DNA from: an uncultured Holosporaceae bacterium
Lineage (GTDB): Bacteria > Pseudomonadota > Alphaproteobacteria > CAISOG01
Reading direction: 5' to 3'
Assembly: GCA_903887035.1 (NCBI GenBank)
Contig: CAISOG010000106.1
Span: 1-5,844, forward strand
DNA: 5,844 bases
Both the position numbers and the translations under genes were made by a program. Numbering within the stretch: position 1 is the stretch's first letter; every line of letters begins with the position of its first letter. Of the stretch, positions 1-4,200 are shown one piece after another. The notes below the pieces were generated by a model. The model saw only the letters and a program-made list of their open reading frames with translations. It was not told the DNA's origin and made no database searches.

Positions 1-219
1 CTGCCAAGCCTTACCAATCATAAGTACTATCTATTCATCGCCCCCGTTAGCGATGAAGCCCTCGACAGCGCCACCCATGCCCCCCTGACCGACGATATTG
101 TAGCGCAACGGGTGGTCAACCTGGCCGATTGTCTGGACATGGCGCAAAAAGGGCTTATCCACGATGTCGCCGTCCACCTGGCCTGCCTAAAGCTGCAAGC
201 CTGGCTTAACGCGCCCTAA
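1..219 (+). CDS. Probable Nudix hydrolase (ADP-ribose pyrophosphatase-like), C-terminal fragment
   Basis: Frame 1 is open from the left edge to a TAA at 217-219 and gives 72 residues with no start codon, so the gene begins outside the window. The fragment reads YYLFIAPVSDEAL, then DDIVAQRVVNLADCLDMAQKGLIHDVAVHLACLKL. This resembles the C-terminal part of ADP-ribose pyrophosphatase-type Nudix enzymes: a beta strand carrying a hydrophobic LF-A segment, an acidic-hydrophobic strand (D-D-I-V-x-x-x-V), then a helix with x-x-G-x-I-x-D before the terminal helix. The Nudix box itself would lie upstream and cannot be seen, so the family is inferred from the tail pattern only. If correct, it would hydrolyse a nucleoside diphosphate linked to another moiety in the cytoplasm. 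It converges on the flavin-binding gene downstream, with 33 bp between the stop codons and no clear terminator. Confidence 0.5.
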   Translation: MPSLTNHKYYLFIAPVSDEALDSATHAPLTDDIVAQRVVNLADCLDMAQKGLIHDVAVHLACLKLQAWLNAP

Positions 220-252
220 CAGCCTCTTTAACAGGGGTAGGTGGCCAACAGC

Positions 253-918
253 TTAAGGTGCCAGCCAGCTGGATTGCCAGGCGGTTCCATGCCATTTCAA
301 CCGCGCCCGCCGTTGCCCCGAAGCCTCAAGCAACAACCAATCCATCTCAACAATTTCGGCAATCACGGTACAAAAATTTGGCCAGCCCGCCAGGCTTTCG
401 GCCTCATTGGGGTTGCGCCGTTCCCATCCGTCGGGCAGGCCGCTAACCGGCCGATCACTGGGGCTGCCCGAAGCGATGTTCGCCAGATAGCAACGACGGG
501 AAAACAGGCGGGTGGCATCCCAAGCCGCCTGCGCCACCTCATCCTGATAATGCACCCGGGCACGGCTGTGCACCCGCAGTTGCATCCGCGAATCGGGATC
601 ATAAAAGACAAAGACGCTATCGGGATTGGCGGCCAGCTCAGCAACCTTAGAGGCACGATAGTCGGTATGAAAATGCAGCTGTCGTGCCGTCCGATCAACG
701 CCGCGCAACACCACCACCCTGGCCTGGGGCAGGCCAGCGTAATCACCAACGCCAAGAGTCACAAAAGTCGGGGTATGAAATTGGTTGCGGCGATCGACAA
801 CACCAAGTTTAAGCATGCTCCACACCAACGTTTCAACCTCAGCAAGGCTTTGGGGGGTTGCGTCAATGGGGGCAAGCGACGGAGCAAGAGGGTCAGTTTG
901 TGGCATCGGGGACGGCAA
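253..918 (-). CDS. Pyridoxamine 5'-phosphate oxidase-like FMN-binding protein (Alr4036 type)
   Basis: This 221-residue protein matches the Alr4036-type branch of the PNPOx-like split-barrel flavoproteins. Visible landmarks are QARVVVLRGVD at residues 66-75, LHFHTDYRASK at 81-91 (the FMN phosphate-binding region in relatives), FVFYDPDSRMQLRVHSRARV around 103-122, a W-x-x-x-R-x-x-S-R-x-x-Y segment near 133-144, and a C-terminal NFCTVIAEIVEMDWLLLE plus RRARLKWHG ending in WLAP. Relatives bind FMN and are assumed to be oxidoreductases; the substrate is usually unknown, and this is not a confident PdxH. The open frame begins at a TTG (918). An in-frame ATG (906) four codons later would give 217 residues. 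Neither has a convincing Shine-Dalgarno sequence, and an in-frame TAA lies a short way upstream (944-946 region), so the start is between these two. It is transcribed divergently from mutM and convergently with the upstream Nudix-like gene. Confidence 0.85.
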   Translation of the reverse strand: MPSPMPQTDPLAPSLAPIDATPQSLAEVETLVWSMLKLGVVDRRNQFHTPTFVTLGVGDYAGLPQARVVVLRGVDRTARQLHFHTDYRASKVAELAANPDSVFVFYDPDSRMQLRVHSRARVHYQDEVAQAAWDATRLFSRRCYLANIASGSPSDRPVSGLPDGWERRNPNEAESLAGWPNFCTVIAEIVEMDWLLLEASGQRRARLKWHGTAWQSSWLAP

Positions 919-1060
919 AATGGGATTCGTAACTGGGCGGGTGGTTTATAGTCGTTTCAATTTAGAAAGATACGGCATGCGAAAATGTCACAACATCGAG
1001 AAACGGCGCGGCTGGGCGCGCCATAGCGCAGTGACGGCGGGAGTGTACTATGGGTACATG

Positions 1061-1101
1061 AGCACCGTATCGCAGAGATAGTGGCATTTGCAGCACCGTA
1101 T
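1061..1101. repeat. Direct repeat AGCACCGTAT, two copies 31 bp apart
   Basis: The 10-mer AGCACCGTAT occurs at 1061-1070 and again at 1092-1101. The 31-bp centre-to-centre distance is close to three helical turns, so a regulator could bind both copies on one face of the DNA. They lie about 90-130 bp upstream of the mutM start, at the edge of the AT-rich segment. A chance repeat is quite possible. Confidence 0.3.
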
Positions 1102-1130
1102 ATTTTTAAAGTGGAATGACTATATACAAC

Positions 1131-1159
1131 TTTACATGGTATTTAATCACCTGTACAGA
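1131..1159 (+). promoter_or_regulatory. Weak candidate sigma-70-type promoter for mutM operon
   Basis: TTTACA at 1131-1136 and TACAGA at 1154-1159 are separated by exactly 17 bp and would place a start site about 20 bp upstream of the mutM ATG. The -35 differs from TTGACA at one position and the -10 is a poor match to TATAAT. The AT-rich surroundings fit a promoter, but other hexamer pairs could be chosen, so this is only a candidate. Confidence 0.25.
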
Positions 1160-1188
1160 GCCACCTGCAATCGATTACGGTGGCAACC

Positions 1189-2037
1189 ATGCCCGAACTG
1201 CCCGAAGTTGAAACCACCCGCCAGGATTTGCACCAACTGATCTTGGGGCAAGGGATTGTCGCCGTCGATTGTTCGGGTAAGGCGATGCGCCTGCCCTGGC
1301 CAGCCGATATGGCGGCGCGTTTGGTGGGGCGCCGTCTGGTGAATACAGGCCGCCGCGCCAAATACCTGTTGCTGTACACCGATGATGATCAGGTGCTGGC
1401 CATCCATCTGGGCATGTCGGGGCGGATGGTGCTTAGCCAGCTGGCAGAGGAGGAGGTAGCACCGCACAGCCACCTTCGCCTCACCCTGGCCAACGGTATG
1501 GTGGTCAGCCTGCAAGATCCCCGTCGTTTTGGCTCGGTCAGCCTGATGCCAGTGGCGGAACTGGCCAGCTGGCCGCCCTTAAGCAAGCTGGGGGTGGAGC
1601 CCTTTTCCGCCGATTTCACCGCCGACTACCTGGCGCAGCGGTTGGCGGGACGCGTCACCGCCATCAAAATCGCCCTATTGGATCAGCAATTGGTGGCGGG
1701 CATCGGCAACATCTATGCCAGTGAAGCCCTCCACCTGGCCTGCATCGCGCCGCAATTGGCGGCTGGCCAGCTTACCCTGCCCCAACTACGCGCCCTGGTA
1801 CCCGCGATTCAGCAGGTGTTGACGGCGGCGATTGCCAGCGGGGGCAGCAGCCTGCGCGACCATATCCGCCCCCTGGGGCAGCTGGGCGGCTTTCAGAACC
1901 ATTTTCGGGTGTACGATCGCATGAATCAGCCCTGCCCTAACCACGCCGCCGCGCAAAACTGTTCCAGCCTGATCAAAAAACTGGTACAAACAGGGCGCGC
2001 AACCTTCTATTGCCCAAGCTGTCAGGCTTTGCCCTAA
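1189..2037 (+). CDS. mutM: Formamidopyrimidine-DNA glycosylase (Fpg/MutM)
   Basis: This 282-residue protein is a bifunctional glycosylase/AP lyase that excises 8-oxoguanine and formamidopyrimidines from DNA. A GTG at 1180 is in frame, but the ATG at 1189 must be the start: the family needs an N-terminal Met-Pro-Glu so that Pro2 becomes the Schiff-base nucleophile after Met removal. GGTGG at 1179-1183 serves as ribosome binding site. Catalytic and DNA-contact residues are present: P2, E3, E6, K58 (RRAKYLL), the intercalating M76 (HLGMSG) with R113 and F114 (DPRRFG), the helix-two-turn-helix Asn in GIGNIYASE (N174), and R270 in GRATFYCPSC. The C-terminal zinc finger keeps C258-X16-C275-X2-C278. 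Its first half is C249-X8-C258, longer than the usual C-X2-C or the C-X4-C common in Alphaproteobacteria, and H252 is an extra possible ligand. It is the first gene of the + strand run. Confidence 0.97.
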   Translation: MPELPEVETTRQDLHQLILGQGIVAVDCSGKAMRLPWPADMAARLVGRRLVNTGRRAKYLLLYTDDDQVLAIHLGMSGRMVLSQLAEEEVAPHSHLRLTLANGMVVSLQDPRRFGSVSLMPVAELASWPPLSKLGVEPFSADFTADYLAQRLAGRVTAIKIALLDQQLVAGIGNIYASEALHLACIAPQLAAGQLTLPQLRALVPAIQQVLTAAIASGGSSLRDHIRPLGQLGGFQNHFRVYDRMNQPCPNHAAAQNCSSLIKKLVQTGRATFYCPSCQALP

Positions 2038-2074
2038 CAGTGCCCCCCTTCCCTGCTTCCAAAGGATTCCTCCC

Positions 2075-2851
2075 ATGGCTTACGAAACGATTCTGACCGA
2101 AATTAAGGGTGCCGTCGGCATCATCACCCTGAACCGTCCGCAGGCGCTGAACGCCCTGTCTAACCAGCTGCAAACCGAGCTGAACAGCGCGTTATCCGCC
2201 TATGAGGATGACGATGCCGTGCGCGTCATCGTGCTGACCGGCAGTGAAAAGGCCTTTGCCGCTGGCGCGGATATTAAGGAAATGGCCGACAAGACCTTTG
2301 TTGAATGCTATCAGCAGAATTTTATCACCAGCACCTGGGAACGGCTGACCCAATGCCGCAAGCCTACCATTGCGGCGGTCAGCGGTTTTGCCCTGGGCGG
2401 CGGCGCCGAAATGGCGATGATGTGCGATCTGATTATCGCGGCCGACAACGCCAAATTTGGCCAGCCGGAGGTGACGATTGGCACCATCCCTGGCGCGGGC
2501 GCAACCCAACGGCTGACCCGCGCGGTTGGCAAGGCTAAGGCGATGGATATGATTTTGACGGGTCGGATGATTGACGCGGTTGAGGCCGAACGAATCGGGC
2601 TGGTCAGCCGCATCGTGCCCCTGGCCGACCTGATGACCGAAACGCTGAAGGCGGCCGATAAGATCGCTAGCCTGTCCGCCCCCGTCATCCGCATGGCTAA
2701 GGAATCGGTCAACCACGCCTTTAACAGCCACCTGACGGATGGCATCAGCTTTGAGCGCAAGCTGTTCTACGCCACCTTTAGCCTGGCTGACCAGAAGGAA
2801 GGGATGGCGGCCTTTAGCGAAAAACGCCCGCCGAACTTTACGGATAAGTAG
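2075..2851 (+). CDS. Enoyl-CoA hydratase (crotonase family, short-chain mitochondrial type)
   Basis: This 258-residue crotonase-fold enzyme adds water across trans-2-enoyl-CoA to give 3-hydroxyacyl-CoA in beta-oxidation. The oxyanion-hole segment AFAAGADIKEM (60-70) and the GGGAE segment (108-112) are present. Both catalytic glutamates of true hydratases are seen, E112 (GGGAE) and E132 (GQPEV), spaced 20 residues apart as in rat mitochondrial ECHS1 (Glu144/Glu164). The stretch FGQPEVTIGTIPGAGATQRL, then TRAVGKAKAMDMILTG, closely resembles that enzyme, which argues for a hydratase over an isomerase or another crotonase. The length is full. AAAGGA at 2061-2066 lies 8 nt before the ATG. It starts 37 bp after mutM, a pairing common near the origin in Alphaproteobacteria. 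The acyltransferase-like gene follows after 9 bp, so co-transcription is likely. Confidence 0.95.
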   Translation: MAYETILTEIKGAVGIITLNRPQALNALSNQLQTELNSALSAYEDDDAVRVIVLTGSEKAFAAGADIKEMADKTFVECYQQNFITSTWERLTQCRKPTIAAVSGFALGGGAEMAMMCDLIIAADNAKFGQPEVTIGTIPGAGATQRLTRAVGKAKAMDMILTGRMIDAVEAERIGLVSRIVPLADLMTETLKAADKIASLSAPVIRMAKESVNHAFNSHLTDGISFERKLFYATFSLADQKEGMAAFSEKRPPNFTDK

Positions 2852-2860
2852 GAAGCCCCA

Positions 2861-2917
2861 ATGCTGACCCAAACCTATTTCGACCGCTTTTATGACTGGG
2901 TGGTGCGGCCAGTTCAA
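2861..2917 (+). repeat. 5' terminal repeat of acyltransferase pair, copy 1
   Basis: These 57 bp match 3511-3567 with a single silent difference (CTG versus CTA at codon 2). They encode the shared first 19 residues (MLTQTYFDRFYDWVVRPVQ). Identity stops abruptly at codon 20. Confidence 0.95.
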
Positions 2918-3505
2918 AATCAGCAGGATATTGAGCTGGTGGATGCGATTGACAGCGCTCATTGGGGAAATCGCGCCTTCTCTTTAGAGCAGCTGATTCT
3001 TTGGCATCAGGCCTATCCCCCTGGCAATCGACTGTTATGCCTAGAAGATAGGGTCGTTGGTGGTATTGCGATTTGGCCTATTGATCCCAAACAGGCGGCA
3101 GCTTTTTGCGCTGGTGATTTACCAGAGTCGCAACTGTTCCCTCTAAGCAAAGGGACGATTGCTGATCATGCCGTGCCCCACTGGCCTGCCACCCATTGGT
3201 ATATCGGCGGCATGATTATTGATGCGCCCTATCGTAAACGGCACAGCGCCAACCCCATTGGTATGCTTCTGACCATGGCGCTGAACAGTTGGGCAGAAAG
3301 CGGGGATTTAGACTATCCCATTACCATTTTCTCAACCGCCTATTCAGCAGAGGGGGAAAAACTGTTGCGCCGCTTTGGCTTTGATTTGCTGCGTGATGGC
3401 AATCAAATGCCCGATGGCGACCCGCTGTATCAACGCACCGCCGCCGACAAAAACAGCCTGTTCCAATCCTTCGCCCAACACGGCATCCCGCAATTGTTTG
3501 AGTAA
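2861..3505 (+). CDS. GNAT-like acyltransferase, tandem copy 1
   Basis: This 214-residue soluble protein has no signal peptide or membrane segment. Its order of elements fits the GNAT fold: a strand carrying VVGGIAIWPI (65-74), a THWYIGGMIIDAPYR strand leading to the acyl-CoA loop (111-125), a helix IGMLLTMALNSWAE (133-146), a strand PITIFSTAYS (153-162), and a helix plus GEKLLRRFGFDLL (165-177) typical of the last GNAT motif. The canonical R/Q-x-x-G-x-G/A pyrophosphate loop is not seen; R-K-R-H-S-A-N-P-I-G takes its place, so activity or cofactor is uncertain. The FC-x-G-x-L-x-x-x-Q-L segment (82-92) recurs in copy 2. AGGAAG at 2850-2855 overlaps the previous stop and sits 5 nt before the ATG. 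The substrate is unknown. The first 57 bp and last 167 bp nearly equal those of the next gene. Confidence 0.7.
   Translation: MLTQTYFDRFYDWVVRPVQNQQDIELVDAIDSAHWGNRAFSLEQLILWHQAYPPGNRLLCLEDRVVGGIAIWPIDPKQAAAFCAGDLPESQLFPLSKGTIADHAVPHWPATHWYIGGMIIDAPYRKRHSANPIGMLLTMALNSWAESGDLDYPITIFSTAYSAEGEKLLRRFGFDLLRDGNQMPDGDPLYQRTAADKNSLFQSFAQHGIPQLFE
3336..3502 (+). repeat. 3' terminal repeat of acyltransferase pair, copy 1
   Basis: These 167 bp match 3971-4137 with one silent difference (GGC at 3416-3418 versus GGT at 4051-4053). They encode the last 55 residues, from AYSAEGEKLL to the end. The offset is 635 bp, 15 bp less than at the 5' end, reflecting the shorter middle of copy 2. A further exact 22-bp match lies upstream (3273-3294 with 3908-3929), and an 11-bp one at 3251-3261 with 3886-3896. 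Confidence 0.95.
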
Positions 3506-3510
3506 CTACC

Positions 3511-3567
3511 ATGCTAACCCAAACCTATTTCGACCGCTTTTATGACTGGGTGGTGCGGCCAGTTCAA
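3511..3567 (+). repeat. 5' terminal repeat of acyltransferase pair, copy 2
   Basis: Partner of 2861-2917 at an offset of 650 bp. The similarity begins exactly at the start codon; the upstream bases (ctacc versus cccca) are not shared in any extended way, so the homologous block does not include a translation signal. Confidence 0.95.
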
Positions 3568-4143
3568 GGCCTGGATGACCAAAAACGTGTCCATGAAATT
3601 GCTCAAGACAATTTTGGCCAGGATACTTTTCCGCTGCACCATATCGGGGATTGGCACACAACCTATCCTGAGGGGCGCCGATTGCTGTGTGCGGGCGATC
3701 ACATCGTGGGCTATGTCAGCATTTGGCCGATTGCCGCCGACCAAGCGCAACAATTCTGCCTTGGCGAGTTAATGGAAAAACAGCTGCACCCCCTGTCTAT
3801 CCAGCAGGTTCGTCAACAGGGGGCGGATCATTGGTATATCGGTGCGGTGGTGATTGAGGCATCCCTGCGCAAGCCTATTAAGGGCAACCCCATTGGCTTT
3901 TTGCTGGCCATGGCGCTGAACAGTTGGGCGGAAACGGCGGGGGTGCAATACCCCGTCACGGTCTTTAGCCCCGCCTATTCAGCAGAGGGGGAAAAACTGT
4001 TGCGCCGCTTTGGCTTTGATTTGCTGCGTGATGGCAATCAAATGCCCGATGGTGACCCGCTGTATCAACGCACCGCCGCCGACAAAAACAGCCTGTTCCA
4101 ATCCTTCGCCCAACACGGCATCCCGCAATTGTTTGAGGGGTAA
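3511..4143 (+). CDS. GNAT-like acyltransferase, tandem copy 2
   Basis: This 210-residue paralogue of the preceding gene starts 5 bp after its stop. There is no clear Shine-Dalgarno sequence, so translation is probably coupled to copy 1. The first 19 residues and residues 155-209 are identical to copy 1. The middle is strongly diverged, with roughly 40-50% identity by eye and five fewer residues before HWYIG. The conserved core stays: HIVGYVSIWPI (64-74), HWYIGAVVIEASLRK (107-121), the GNPIGFLLAMALNSWAE segment (125-141) and GEKLLRRFGFDLL (160-172). As in copy 1 the acyl-CoA loop is unusual (R-K-P-I-K-G-N-P-I-G). It ends with one extra glycine before TAA. The fold assignment rests on pattern recognition; an acyltransferase with a substrate different from copy 1 is a reasonable inference, not a demonstrated function. 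Confidence 0.7.
   Translation: MLTQTYFDRFYDWVVRPVQGLDDQKRVHEIAQDNFGQDTFPLHHIGDWHTTYPEGRRLLCAGDHIVGYVSIWPIAADQAQQFCLGELMEKQLHPLSIQQVRQQGADHWYIGAVVIEASLRKPIKGNPIGFLLAMALNSWAETAGVQYPVTVFSPAYSAEGEKLLRRFGFDLLRDGNQMPDGDPLYQRTAADKNSLFQSFAQHGIPQLFEG
3971..4137 (+). repeat. 3' terminal repeat of acyltransferase pair, copy 2
   Basis: Partner of 3336-3502. Identity ends at the last shared codon (GAG at 4135-4137); copy 2 then has one extra GGG codon and its stop. Near-identity at silent sites shows the block was homogenised or duplicated recently relative to the diverged gene middles. Confidence 0.95.
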
Positions 4144-4161
4144 ACAGTGATTTCATACCAC

Positions 4162-4190
4162 CCCTCCGCCAGGCAGGCTTTGGCCGAGGG
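4162..4190. terminator. Imperfect hairpin between convergent genes, possible bidirectional terminator
   Basis: CCCTCCGCC at 4162-4170 can pair with GGCCGAGGG at 4182-4190 with one C-C mismatch and an 11-nt loop. It occupies the 57-bp gap between the stop of acyltransferase copy 2 (+) and the stop of the repetitive protein (-), where termination of both transcripts is expected. No T-run follows on either strand, so it is not a classic intrinsic terminator. Confidence 0.3.
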
Positions 4191-4200
4191 AGGGCACCCC

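Larger units (their letters stand above)
919..1188. promoter_or_regulatory. Divergent intergenic region between the flavoprotein gene and mutM
   Basis: These roughly 270 bp must contain the 5' control regions of both divergent genes. The left half is GC-rich and has a short hairpin-capable inverted repeat (GGCGCG at 1005-1010, CGCGCC at 1017-1022). The right half, about 1085-1150, is clearly AT-rich. An inverted repeat TGTAC-N5-GTACA lies at 1044-1058, and a 10-bp direct repeat lies at 1061-1070 and 1092-1101. I see no convincing coding region; the short open frame at 785-1081 (+) mostly overlaps the flavoprotein gene in antisense and has no family signature. In many Alphaproteobacteria a divergent ubiE precedes mutM here; it is absent from this window. 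Confidence 0.5.

Noticed and set aside
241..951. Long + strand open frame of 236 codons
   Set aside because: It lies antisense to the flavin-binding protein, which has clear family motifs; the + strand product shows low-complexity composition and no recognisable domain.
1180..1188. GTG at 1180 as start of mutM
   Set aside because: It would place Met-Ala-Thr before MPELPE and bury the catalytic Pro, which must follow the removed initiator Met; the ATG at 1189 is required.
2192..2962. Long - strand open frame of 256 codons
   Set aside because: It is antisense to the enoyl-CoA hydratase and runs into the start of acyltransferase copy 1. It is His/Gly/Gln-rich with no domain, as expected of a shadow frame in GC-rich coding DNA.
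2861..4143. HlyC/RtxC toxin-activating lysine acyltransferase identity for the tandem pair
   Set aside because: The hallmark segments of that family (conserved His and Asp in the G-x-x-x-W and APFG contexts) are not visible; the element order fits generic GNAT proteins better.
2861..4143. Insertion sequence or transposon explaining the repeated ends
   Set aside because: The repeats are direct, lie inside coding frames beginning at the start codon, and no transposase is present; tandem gene duplication with conversion is simpler.
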